DNA of 64,000 bases from Timema cristinae (taxonomy: Eukaryota; Arthropoda; Insecta; Phasmatodea; Timematidae). The stretch is taken from positions 17,399,928 through 17,463,927 of the forward strand of contig JBCFYV010000001.1 in the NCBI GenBank assembly GCA_039000515.1. Reading direction: 5' to 3'. A model generated the notes under the pieces. The model had not been told where the DNA came from and did no database searches. It was given only the letters and a program-made list of their open reading frames with translations. Positions 31,259 through 41,744 of the stretch are shown in pieces (position 1 is the first letter of the stretch; each line of letters starts with the position of its first letter). A program made the position numbers and the translations under genes.

Positions 31259-33224
31259 CAGTAGCTTTACCAGACAACAGTTCGTGTCCGAGCAGTTACC
31301 GAGCTATTTTAATCACACCAATTAGACGAGAAATCCTTTTTTTCACAAATAACGAAGCAAACGTTATATTTGACGCAATTAAAACACGATGCAAGTACAT
31401 ATTTATAATGTGTGTGACTCATCCCACAGGATTCGATCACGTGAAATACATGATTAACACCACTTTACATATACATCAAAAATTAAAATTACAATAATTT
31501 ACAATACCACATCGTGAAAAATAAAAATTACTCATTCTAGTACAAAATAAGAAGTAGCCAATTAAAGTGAAATCGAATCTTGAGTATTAGATAATAATTA
31601 CGGCAATAAATATATAACTTTTTTAATTACTTCATTTTTCAAGGTTTTCTTCTAATTTCCTCTACACAAACTTGTTATAAAACTGGAGTTTTTTATTCGT
31701 ACGTAATTATGAAAGTTGGTTGTTAATTACAACTGCAGAAGTTTCTTTCTTTGCTCAATTTTTTTCATATTATTTTTATTATAGAAAAAGGCTCTTTCCG
31801 ATATACGATTTTTGTTTTATATTAAACTTTTATTTCACGATCTTAACTTGGTTATTTAGCTATCCATTTCTCTGTCCAGATATCTGTGACGTCATAGCTA
31901 AGGCTAGGATTATTTTGCCCTAAGAATTGCTAGAAAATGCTTTATAAAAAAATCCTTTATGACCCAAAAACTAATTATATACCCTTTAAAACGAAACAAA
32001 TTAATAGTAAAATTTATATTAAGTCTTTTATTCCATTGCATAATTAATAAATAAAATAATAGGTGCCTGAAATAAAACAAACATAGTCTAAAAAATATAA
32101 TTTAATTGTTTGACTGTTTCTATGTCAACAAAAATTCTTGATTCAACTAACCAATTTTACTAACTTTACTTATAAAAAAAAAATAGCCAAGGAAAACTAC
32201 CTAATTCTTTTATAGTTTCTGTGGTAAACTAAAAATGTATATCCCAAAAACATGTCGTATACGACTCTTAAAATACAATTTATCTGTTTACAGTTTCTGT
32301 TCCAAGCTGAAAGTCTTTTATCAAAAAATATGCCGTATGAAAGAAAACAGGTGAGAGGTGGAAGGACTTTTACCGCCATGGTGGCGCCACCGTTTGTTAT
32401 AATGCGTATATAGAGTTTATAAACACAAGCAATCCCTCAGTCTTGCTTATGGTTTCAGGGAAAATTATACAAAAATATCATTTTTATTGAAAATACCATA
32501 ATATGCAAACTAATTACTCAAAAAAACAACAAAAAAAACGCCTTAAACCCACTGGAAAAATGCCATATCACGTAAAAACATGGAAATATGCTAAAATATT
32601 CCCTAATAAAGCTATTTCATCAGCTTAGCTTCTTATGAAACACATTTGTATACACTCTAACAACATTCTCGGTTTGCCAAAAAAAAAATCTGCAAAATCA
32701 TTAAAATTCTAGCCCTTGTCATAACTATCAAGGCTTGTACTAGTTTAAACGAGATTTGGTAGGTATATTCTTTGAACCTAGGCCAAACGACGTATTTATA
32801 CGGTTTTTCAATTCGTTTATCTCTTTCAAAATGGCGGCTGATTGTATCAATACATTATATGAACCTATTTCTCTACATTATCTATTAATAGGGTCTACAG
32901 AAATTAAAAAAACTTTACTACATAATAAATTGTATACCCAAATAAAGACAGTATATTTATAATTAATTATTATTATTATTATTATTATTATTAATAATCT
33001 ATAACCATTTAAATGTCAGCTTATCTCTCAGATTCTCAGTAGCAAATTTTAAAAGGGATGCCCTAAGAAATTCCTGGAAGAAAAGTCACATCTTATTGCA
33101 TGCTTAATTTAAGGGGTGAGGATAAGAAAGATTATTTTTGGTTCATTATGCCTTACTCCTCATTAAGGCTTTCAGCAATTAATCATACATAGTAATAAAG
33201 TTTTAATGAAGGAGGAATATTTGA
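31259..33224. other. Long AT-rich stretch without recognised element
   Basis: No shared repeat and no credible coding frame. A (ATT)n microsatellite lies at about 32965-32995. A word resembling the GCCT array (AGGTGCCTGAAATAAAAC) occurs near 32060. Confidence 0.4.
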
Positions 33225-33370
33225 ATATTTTATTTTATTATGGGTGAAGAAAGTTGAATTTTAAAGGAAGTGTGCCCATATATGCGTGAAGGATGAATGG
33301 AAAATTATTTCGGGGAAAGAATAAAAATCACTACCCTTGATTGGGACTCGAATCCCAGTGTCTCCGCCGT
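33225..33370 (-). mobile_element. SINE B, partial
   Basis: Body (AAAGGAAGTGTGCCCATATA, GAATGGAAAATTATTTCGGG) and B-box complement (TTGGGACTCGAATCCCAGTG). Tail and most of the head are missing. Confidence 0.7.
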
Positions 33371-33461
33371 TTTCTGTCCACTTTATTGCGAGAATTATGT
33401 CCTTATATGCGTTATTTTGTGTCCCATTATGTAATCTCATTGACGCTCAGCATGTCTTGGC

Positions 33462-33600
33462 TTGGTAGATCATGCTCAAAAGTATATGGCAATGTTTGCA
33501 TCCTCATATTCAAACGAACGAGTAGTTTCATCCATGAAACCAATGAAAAGTTATCTTATAAACCAATTTACTGATGAACGTCATCTTTCTTTTCATGAGA
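33462..33600 (+). pseudogene. Possible hAT transposase C-terminal fragment
   Basis: The frame at 33462 includes YMAMFASSYSNERVVSSM, then KPMKSYLINQFTDERH. This resembles the hAT dimerisation region pattern: an F-x-S-x-Y-x-x-E-R/Q core, then S-x-M-x-x-x-K-S, then a stretch ending in L/F-T-D-E-x. No other transposase blocks were found around it and the usual Cys before E is an Asn, so the call is tentative. Confidence 0.45.
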
Positions 33601-33845
33601 ATCACCTCCTCTCGATTTCATTCATATCACACCCCAGCATATACATCTTCTGAACGGACTTAGAACATACCGCGCCACTAAGGTAGTTATGATTGTATTG
33701 CATTCTAATGAATTCAAACTTATTAATGCAGTATAATAGTGTGCTATATAATTTAAAAAAATATAAATTTTGAATAAAAATTAATGAATAAAATTCTTTG
33801 GCCAACTATTTTTTAATTTTTAATTTGAAACTTCAGTATTTTTTT

Positions 33846-34238
33846 TTCAAGCACCACATCTTACTAGCCGTTCGGTTTATACGCTTATGTACTAATTACG
33901 CTAATATTTTTAGGGATTAGGAAGGTTATATATAGAGGTGATGTACCTATATTTGCGTGGGTGACCTGGTTGTTTAGGGGTAAGGTGTTAGACTTCTGTG
34001 CTGGCGGCCGGGGTTCAATCCTCGGTCCCGGCACAGATTTATCTGATTACCAAAACCTTCCTTCACCTCTGACAAGACATCTTGTGACTGTGGGGAATGC
34101 CAGGCCTCCACCGTGGTTCGGATTCCACGTTAAACTGTAGGTCCTTCATTTCATCTCACAATCACCCTTCCATTACACATTAGCGTAAGTGCGTATAACC
34201 CGAACGGGTAGTAAGACGCGGTGCTAATAATAATAGTA

Positions 34239-34281
<43 letters not shown>

Positions 34282-34475
34282 TATTTGCGTGGAGAGAGGG
34301 TAAAAAATCATTTTGGTAAACCCACCTGATTGAGAAACGATTTATCCGTCATTAGTAGTCTAGTCTACTGCGGAGTAGAGCGATGGACCACGTGTCCTCT
34401 AAAGTTTGTCGACTTCCAGTAATTAAGTCAGCATATCCCCACCTTAGTCCATAAGGCCACCGAAGTGGTTGAGGG
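33846..34475 (-). mobile_element. SINE B split by a full-length SINE A
   Basis: The tail and part of the body (CACCACATCTTACTAGCCGT to ATTTGCGTGG) occupy 33846-33960. The element resumes at 34280 (TATATTTGCGTGGAGAGAGG) and runs into the head complement up to about 34475 (CCATAAGGCCACCGAAGTGG). The duplicated 13-mer TATATTTGCGTGG marks the insertion. Confidence 0.93.
33961..34279 (+). mobile_element. SINE A, full length
   Basis: The best view of the family on the plus strand: tRNA-like head from 33961 (GTGACCTGGTTGTTTAGGGG) with B box GGTTCAATCC at 34012-34021; body with GGGGAATGCCAGGCCTCCAC; shared tail ACCCGAACGGGTAGTAAGAC; (TAA)n end. The TSD TATATTTGCGTGG lies at 33948-33960 and 34280-34292. 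Confidence 0.97.
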
Positions 34476-34889
34476 ACGAATACTTTTAAGGAGTTATACC
34501 AGAATTGAGTGGAAGATGTAGGAATATTGGGAAACAAATTAAGATTAAAACAAATGCAACATAAAGCACGCGGTGAGTACAAACTCCATTTCACTGGCAA
34601 AATACAAAATACGAGTCTGACATTAACTCAACGTGTCCACCGATGTGGGAGATAATAATAGTGTGGTGTGAGTTTAAAAAATTTATCAAATATTTATTAT
34701 GTAGATTTGTTTCCAAATAAACTAAACAAAAGTAGCCCAAACAGTCACCCAAGAAACTTTATGAAATGAACGAATTTTAAATCTGTAAGCAATGTATTAT
34801 AATTTAATTTAAATTATTATGTATTAAAAAGTAAAGCTATTACGATAGGTATTAGTTACAGTTATAGCCGCATCTAAATATATTATTTA

Positions 34890-34990
34890 AAATTTTAAAG
34901 TGACATATGGACGTGGAAATCGAACCTGAGACCTTTGACTTAGTACGCCAATATTCTAACCACTAAGCTACCCAGAAACCATCCCGTGTC
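34890..34990 (-). mobile_element. SINE G
   Basis: The head complement shows AATCGAACCTGAGACCTTTG (B-box side) and AACCACTAAGCTACCCAG (A-box side). Confidence 0.65.
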
Positions 34991-35130
34991 ATTTTTTTTT
35001 TCCAATTTAAAGAATACTATTTTAATTAGTTAAATATGACTCACGGACATGGGAATAAAACCCGGCACATTTGGCTTAGCACGCCAATTCTTTATTACTG
35101 AAACATCCAGGATTCATCCCATGCTTGGGG
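34991..35130 (-). mobile_element. SINE G, second copy in tandem
   Basis: The body complement (TTTTTTCCAATTTAAAGAA) is followed by a second head complement (GGGAATAAAACCCGGCACAT, TTACTGAAACATCCAGG). Two adjacent copies in one orientation suggest a tandem duplication or insertion next to an older copy. Confidence 0.6.
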
Positions 35131-35289
35131 CCATTTTTCATTCCTAGTTTTTAAGGGCCGTAATCACTATGATTCGCAGCCTTTCTGTTGATATTCATTG
35201 AAAGTATTTTTATACAAACATATTTCCAGGCCTCGTGTTTATAGATTTCTTGTTTCTCTCTTATTGGTTCAAAATCAAGATTTGCTCCA

Positions 35290-35540
35290 GTAATCACACT
35301 GACAAAAGACCTCAGTCTTGTATGGTACAGTTTCCCAGTGATGTGGAGGTCTACGTTCGAATCCCAGCTAGGTATAAAGTAGTGTGTGTCCACCCCACTT
35401 AGCCCAAGTGGTTACCCACTTTCCGTCCAATGGAATTTTGGTGTATTTATTCTAAGATGCTACCTTCAACTCTAAAGCCATTAGTGTGGATATGCAAAAA
35501 TACTGGACGGGTAGTAAGATATGGTGTATTTATAAAATAA
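35290..35540 (+). mobile_element. SINE B, diverged
   Basis: B box GGTCTACGTTCGAATCCCAG, body (GGTTACCCACTTTCCGTCCA) and tail (GGACGGGTAGTAAGATATGG). The head 5' of about 35310 is poor. Confidence 0.75.
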
Positions 35541-35975
35541 ATAAACAAGCTAAGGTTTTTAGAATAGTTTACGTCTGATAGGAACATCGAATAAAATATA
35601 CGTGTCCTTTCGTAATTTAAGTTCCACCCAACTTACCCTTTACCCCGCACTCTAAACCCTAGAGAAAAAAAAAGGTAATTTGAATATATCGATAAAGAAT
35701 GTTTGGAATTTTAAATAGGTACTTTGACTGGTTTTGTTGCAAGCCTCTCAAAGGAAAAGCAATCATCATAATAAGGCTTATTTCGAGTCATTTATAAGCG
35801 AACTTGATGAAGATTTATTATGTAGTGTTCCTTAGACTTTACCCAGATTAATACAGTCAAGTCTGTAGCATTATTTTGTCAATGAAAAATATTTTGTAAA
35901 GCCTACAACAAGGTACAGTGCTATTTTCATTGGAAGAACTTTAACTGATATGCAGATGAACTACAATTTTTTTTT

Positions 35976-36178
35976 ATGCATCGTGTTTTACGCTCTTTTC
36001 AGGTTATACGCATATATGATAGTTACTCTAATATGGTAGGGATGAAGAAGGAAGTTGTTCTAGAGGTAATCTACCCATATTTTCGTGGTAGGAGAGTGGT
36101 AAGCCACCTTCATTAAACCCGACTGGAATTCGAGCCATGATCTCCCCTTTTATCAGCACTGCTTTTCGTGGAAAGTTA
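35976..36178 (-). mobile_element. SINE B, older subfamily
   Basis: Variant tail (CTCTTTTCAGGTTATACGCA, then AGTTACTCTAATATGG), body (GAGGTAATCTACCCATATTT) and B-box complement (CTGGAATTCGAGCCATGATC). Confidence 0.78.
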
Positions 36179-36199
36179 TTAGATTAACTTTTAAAATAA

Positions 36200-36486
36200 A
36201 ACAGCTGTGGAGATTATCTTGAAAATAACTCTTATATTCCACAAGACTTGAATCCTTTGTTAAACTGCACCAAACTTATAACCTGCAGTTCAGTTGAATG
36301 TGAGCGGGAATTCTGTCACATGAATATTATCACATCACCTACTCGGACAAGACTTATAATACCGCATGTTTCAGCCCTGATGTCCACACGGCCCTAATGT
36401 AAGAGAGTGGGATTCTGAGCTTTATGTGAAGACATGGTTAGTAAAACACCACACTGCAGACGACACAATGATACAATATAGACCTA
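36200..36486 (+). pseudogene. hAT transposase C-terminal dimerisation-domain remnant
   Basis: From 36200 a frame reads YIPQDLNPLLNCTKLITC and then SSVECEREFCHMNIITSP, RTRLIIPHVSALM, ending at a stop near 36395. After a frameshift the tail LYVKTWLVKHHTADDTM follows (about 36418-36470). The order (S-x-x-x-C-E-R-x-F-x-x-M-N, then T-R-x-x-L-x-x-x-x-x-S-A-L-M, then a K-x-W-L block) is that of the hAT C-terminal dimerisation region, as in KIAA1586-like host-domesticated and transposon proteins. It is cut on the 5' side near a SINE B. No inverted ends were identified. Confidence 0.82.
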
Positions 36487-37074
36487 GCCTTAAGGAAGAG
36501 GAAAAAGACAATCGGTTTGCCAAGATTTTTTAATTAATAACTTATTAAAAATCAATAGGCAGCAAAGTAATGCTATCTTTTATATATCGAATATAAGATT
36601 TCATTTGTTTTGTAAGCATATTTATTTATTTATTTTAATTTATATTTGATGAGTTTCAATATTCCTTACCAACCTATCAGTATTAAAATGTTCTTGTGAT
36701 AAATATATTCAAGATAAAATTTTTTTAAATTGTATACTCTGTAATTCTAATTTAACTAATTTATTTTATATTAATATTATGTTCAAACTTTATTCTATGA
36801 CTCAATAAATTCTGATGAAATTTACTATATATACTACAAGCGAATCCTTGGAATCTTAAGGAGGTACGCTAAGTATAAGCTTCTGCCTTAGTAACCATTA
36901 GGAAAATGCTCCAAAAATCTTCTAGAAGTATTTTGGCTTGTGATTTTTTTTTTTTGCCTCTAGCAGTTGGGGTGTTGCATTGTCCGATCAACCCCCCCTC
37001 CCGCTCCTCCATCTTCAAATTTGGGGTGGCTATGGCCTTGCGTTCCAGCACTGCTAAATTTACGACTACACTAC
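36487..37074. other. Stretch without recognised feature
   Basis: AT-rich; overlapping 60-66-codon open frames on both strands at 36869-37106 have no recognisable similarity. Confidence 0.35.
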
Positions 37075-37140
37075 TGATTCAGCATGCCATTCTAATACGA
37101 GGGTGACGCCTTAGACTGTTTGAACACTGAAATGGGTTGT
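37075..37140 (-). mobile_element. SINE B head fragment
   Basis: CGAGGGTGACGCCTTAGACT followed by GTTTGAACACTGAAATGGGT is the complement of the SINE B head; body and tail are absent. Confidence 0.65.
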
Positions 37141-38214
37141 ATTAAGTTCATGTATTCATACGTCAAGTCATGTGATTGGCAGCTTTAATTTTTGATAGAT
37201 ATTATAAATACCCATAAAATACAATAGAAAGATATTATCAATACTGCCATAAAAAAAAAGTATTTGTACTTTCTCAAATGTTCTTCCTACCGAAATATTA
37301 ATTTAAAACATAGTAGTGGGGGATTATTCCTATTACAATCATAGTATAGCGATGAATGCAAAGAAAGTAGTAAAGGAGAATAAATAACCCATCAATCCTC
37401 ACCTACTCGACACTCACGTGGGGAGTAAAAAATCTACCCAAGCTGGGACTCGAATCAAATTGTCAAGTCCTCACCGCTCTCGGCCACGAACGATTAATTT
37501 TAATTGGATGGGTTGGAAGAAAAATACTACCTAGCTTTTTACAGATTTTGTAAGCTTCCATCCTTTTAAGTAAAGTGATAAGAGCAGATAGTTAAGGATT
37601 ATTATATATTGTTTTGTTTTAATTACTGCGGTATTTTGTTTTGGTTCGCTCCTGATGCATTTCATCAACAAATGGATTTTTAATGCGCGGTTTAACTTGA
37701 AGGATGGTGAGATTAAGATTTTGGATAGCGAGGGGACAACTTTATTTTTAAAATAAGCACACAAAAACTGACATTAATGATATTCACAGAATTCTACGTT
37801 GATAAATTTGAAGTGTGTGGATTGTAAAGTGATCGATAAAGCGGCAGTACTTATAAAACCCATCCAAGGCAACTCTTTTTACTTTATCATAAAGAAAAAA
37901 AAATTACCATATAAACTTTCTTCTTCTAGATAATATATTTTGATAACCTACCAGTTGCGATATTGTTCTACATCAAGGAGTTTTTAAATGTTGATTCTAG
38001 CCTTTATATTAAGGGTAGTTTACTGATTTTCAAAAATTTGAAAATTTTACAAAATTGATATGGTGATATTGTTTCAAATTTAAATCTGAAGAGTATATCT
38101 AATTATTTTCAAGGTTATATTTATTTTTCTGGGGTAAACTGATTAATGGAGTCTACTGATAACTGATTTTCAAAAAGTTTTTTCACAAACTATTCCTCCC
38201 CCTCATTACACCTT
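37141..38214. other. AT-rich stretch without clear element
   Basis: A possible short SINE-like fragment at 37395-37490 (GCTGGGACTCGAATC). TTAAGGGTAGTTTACTGA at about 38010 also occurs in repeat I near 28319. Nothing else recognised. Confidence 0.4.
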
Positions 38215-38540
38215 TTTCTTATCTTGAGCTAGTTCTATTCAGTCAACCACATTAAATCCTCTCTTGAATTATTTATAATCGGTCCACCTCATTAAACCCC
38301 ATCTGTATCTTGAGCTAGTTCTATCCAGTCCATCTCATTACGCCCTATCCCTATCATGAACTAGTTCTATCAGTCTTCCTCATCACACTTTATCCCTATC
38401 TTGAGCTAGTTCTATTCAGTCAACCACATTAAATTCTCTCTTGAATTATTTATAATCAGCCACCTCATTAGACCCTATCTCTATCTTGAACTAGTTCTGT
38501 ACAGTCCACCTCACTAAACACTATTTCTTTCAGGTTAATT
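38215..38540 (-). repeat. Tandem array made from a LINE 3' end
   Basis: ATCTTGAGCTAGTTCTATTC-like units recur near 38221, 38312, 38353, 38398 and 38480, about 41-91 bp apart. They carry the complement of the last codons of the adjoining LINE frame (ELVQDRDRV) plus its 3' flank (GACTGGATAGAAC-like). Longer units have an extra TTGAATTATTTATAATC segment, giving short-long-short order. Confidence 0.75.
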
Positions 38541-38668
38541 CTAATGTTATCTCCCCATCTCTGCCCAGGTCTTCCCAGTGGTCTCTCCATTAAGTTTGCC
38601 AGTCCGAACTCTGAACAAGGTTCAAGATTATGCCATTCATGTTGCATGTACTGCCCACCGTAATCAAC
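38468..38668 (-). pseudogene. LINE reverse-transcriptase protein, C-terminal tail
   Basis: On the minus strand a frame reads MQHEWHNLEPCSEFG, LANLMERPLGRPGQRWGD and NIRINLKEIVFSEVDC, then TELVQDRDRV and stop (38468-38470). R-P-x-G-R-P-x-x-R-W-x-D-N/D is the hallmark near the end of many non-LTR retrotransposon proteins, followed by a helix and an A/V-Q-D-R-x-x-W/V close. Only this last part is present: no polymerase motifs lie upstream. The clade cannot be decided from this piece. Confidence 0.82.
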
Positions 38669-38699
38669 GAGATTTGATTATCCGAACAACATATCGTGT

Positions 38700-39266
38700 G
38701 GGTATGCAACTCATCCTTATGTAACCTCTCTCACTCCCCAGTAGCCTCATACCTTTTTGGACCAAATATCTTTCTAGTCACTTATTTTTGAACACCCTAT
38801 TATTATAATTTTTGTCATGTAAATAAGGGCACACGTTTCAATGCCATGTAAAATAAATTTGTTGTACAAAATAAGTAAAATAGTGCTCCAATAGATACTT
38901 TTAGTTTAAATTATTACAAGTACTAATCTTAACAGTTCTATTATATATTATGGTCATAATCACTTCTAATCAGAGACTTTTTAGATGAAACTAGAAGTTC
39001 TTGTTCAAATTTTAAGATGCTTATGACATATGTTCAAGAAATGTTGGTATTATTGTTTGTAGAAAACTAAACATATCATTAGTTTAGGGAAAAAAATGCT
39101 TCTTGGTTTTTAATTTTCATTAGAAATGCCTTTGCTTTTGTCCTCTTTACTCACCTTAGATGACTATAAATTTAAATATATATTGATATAATAATATATG
39201 TTGAGCGTATATTGTTGATATTAAACGAGTAATTGAAATAGGACTCTTTCATATTCATGTATTATA
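38700..39266. other. AT-rich stretch without recognised feature
   Basis: No shared repeat or coding signal recognised. Confidence 0.35.
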
Positions 39267-39889
39267 CAGTCAACTCTCGATTCTACGACCTTACAAGGTT
39301 CCCTGGAAAAGGGTCGTTATTTCGAAGGAGTTGTTATTGCAATTTTAACAGATTTTGTTCCATCCCTGACCTTCATACGAAAAAATTGCATTTTTTAGAC
39401 AACAAATAACGTGGGTCATCAAAAATTGTTCACAAAATCCAATCAAAAACGTAACCAAATCCAAATAACAATGTTAAACAATAGCATGGGTCGTCAAAAA
39501 TTGTTCACAAAATCAAACAAAAATAGTTACCAAATCGAGAATCGAAATAACAATGGCAAAAGCAAGCCTGGCGCGTGATGTAGCGGCAGTCGCGCGCGGG
39601 GAAACATTGTCTTGCTTGTGGGAGGGGGTGGACAGAGTCAAGTGCTATTGGCTGGCATTGATGAAGTGGTGTATATTTTTATACATGACCTACCCCAGTT
39701 ACTAATAATACAGCGCTCACAAAGATAATTGCAACGCAGCGACCTAAATAAATGCAACAAACACATTTAACAGCCGATTTCCTTAAACTTTTCAACCTTT
39801 TTTCCCCACATTTTTCACGGTTCCCCAAAAAAGGGTCGGTACTTCGAGAGGGACGCTATTCCCGGGGTAGTAGAATCGATAGTTGACTG
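39267..39889. mobile_element. Non-autonomous pogo/Tigger-like element
   Basis: Left end CAGTCAACTCTCGATTCTAC, right end (minus strand) CAGTCAACTATCGATTCTAC; TA lies at 39265-39266 and 39890-39891. Inside, GGAAAAGGGTCGTTATTTCG and its counterpart near the right end extend the inverted repeats. An internal direct repeat (GTGGGTCATCAAAAATTGTT near 39410; ATGGGTCGTCAAAAATTGTT near 39485) is present. CAGTCNACTCTCGAT ends are typical of the pogo/Tigger branch. No transposase frame. Confidence 0.9.
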
Positions 39890-39891
39890 TA

Positions 39892-40785
39892 TTGTGCTTC
39901 CCGATCATACATTTTATTAGAAGATATTTAACTACTTTGTTGAAAGTACACGATCTATAAAATACACCTTAACCCCAATAATATTTTGAAAGTCTTAAAA
40001 CAAATGTTTGTAGTTATGATTTTAAATAAAGTATCTTATTAATTTTAAAAGTGAAATTTCTTCTACCATCAAAATAAACAAATATATAACCAAATGTGTA
40101 TGTGTGAAAAGATAGATACAACTATCTCATACTCGTTAACACGTCTTGTTGATACGTCACATCTGTCTCTTTAAAGAAATACTGTATAAAATCAGAACAT
40201 TTTATGTAGAATCCAGCTTATTAGAGTTGTAATCAAAATTAGTCAATAATATTAAAATGAAATGCTTCCCACTTGATTTTAAATTGAAAGTAAAATAAAT
40301 TAATCTCACTAAGGACCCAATGAAAGGTTAACTTTATCGTTGTGTTTAAAAACCACGTGGGGTCTATTTTATTTTCCTCATAAAATGTATATTATGTGAA
40401 GCACCGTATTTACTGTTTTACATCCTACTCAATTTTATGACTTAGGCCTACTACTTCTTAGTTCAAGGGGAAGATGAAGTGTATTTTCTTTCTTTTCTTT
40501 CTACTTTATTTTAATAGTGGTCATTTTCACATAATTTCCTACCCACATAAATATTCGATCAGACTTTTACACCCCAATTTAGTAAGATATGTAGATTTAA
40601 TTCAAACTCCTTAACTATCCTTTTTTTTTTTAAAGTTTTATTGTACTTCTTGTTTGAGTAACAATCTGCTTTATCAGCCACTCTCTCAAAGGAGATTTTA
40701 TTTACGGTTTGAAAAAAAGAAAAAAATATATTTTAATGTAGCACATCAAACATATTCTTATATTTATCTTGTTACATATTTTGTG
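39892..40785. other. AT-rich stretch without recognised feature
   Basis: No repeat shared elsewhere and no credible frame. Confidence 0.35.
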
Positions 40786-41090
40786 TATTATTATTATTAT
40801 TATTATACTCTATCACTGCGTCTTACTAGCGGTTCGGGTTCTACGCACTTGATAATGTGTAATAGTAGGGTGATTGTGAGATGAAATGGAGAACCTACAG
40901 TTTAACGTGGAATCCGAACCACGGTGGAGGCCTGGCATTCCACAAATTCACAAGTTGTGATTAATACACGTCTTGTCAGAGGTGAAGGCAGTGTTTGATA
41001 ATCAGGTAAATCTGTGCCGGGACCGAGGATTGAACCCCGGACCCCCAGCACAGAAGTCTGACACCTTACCCCTAGACTGCCAGGTCACCA
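40786..41090 (-). mobile_element. SINE A, full length, insertion variant
   Basis: Complete from (TTA)n to the head complement (CCCCTAGACTGCCAGGTCAC). The body carries an extra TTGTGATTAATACACG before TCTTGTCAGAGG, shared only with the copy at 47265-47500. The TSD ATATTTTGTG lies at 40776-40785 and 41091-41100. Confidence 0.95.
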
Positions 41091-41195
41091 ATATTTTGTG
41101 AAAGATAAGACAATTCGAGTTGTTAAAATTAAATCGTGAGTAAACAATAAATGTTTGAATACACTGATTTTTGGAAGCGCGTTCATTTTTAGTTT

Positions 41196-41512
41196 TCAAC
41201 CATTAGTTTAATTAATACCCACATCGTCAAATTTAGCAGTCTTGGGGCAAAGTACTCACCTAAGGAACCAATGATCATGGGTTCAAACCCAGCCGGAGCG
41301 ATAAAAATTCGCAACACAACATCCTTCGCAGAGAAAGGAAAGTCGTTAATTCCATTTAGATTGTGGCGTGCAAAAGAACCTTGGGAGGTATTTCCTGACA
41401 AGATTGATAGGCCCTTTCTCTCTCGATCATAGAAATTCTCGTGTGCGGATATAATCTGTAAATTCATAAAGTGCAAGTTAAATACCTCAAATAAATAAAT
41501 AAATAAATTAGT
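41196..41512 (+). mobile_element. SINE C, full length
   Basis: Head GCAGTCTTGGGGCAAAGTAC, B box GGGTTCAAACCCAGCC, body (AGAAATTCTCGTGTGCGGAT) and 3' end AAGTTAAATACCTCAAATAA, closing with (AAAT)n. Confidence 0.88.
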
Positions 41513-41582
41513 ACATATATCATTGGCTGGGTGGTATAAAGGAGCTCAGGCTTGTATTTTACAAGTGTCACAATCTACGAGG

Positions 41583-41605
41583 AAGATATATATATATATA
41601 TATAT
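41583..41605. repeat. (TA)n microsatellite
   Basis: A run of about ten TA units next to GAAGATATATATATATATAT. Confidence 0.9.
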
Positions 41606-41744
41606 GAGTTAATTTTCCACATCATATTTATAAGTGTGGAGTTTTCCATTCTCTCAACGCTAATGCGGATGCACTTCTTGTTAGTTAGTTTCTTCCTTTG
41701 ATTAAATCGCATTGATATTGCGATTTACACAATAATTTAAAAAA

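Noticed and set aside
33961..34036. tRNA gene
   Set aside because: The head has A- and B-box-like words but is followed by a SINE body and simple-repeat tail, and the same sequence is dispersed many times with TSDs. The same applies to SINE B, C and G heads.
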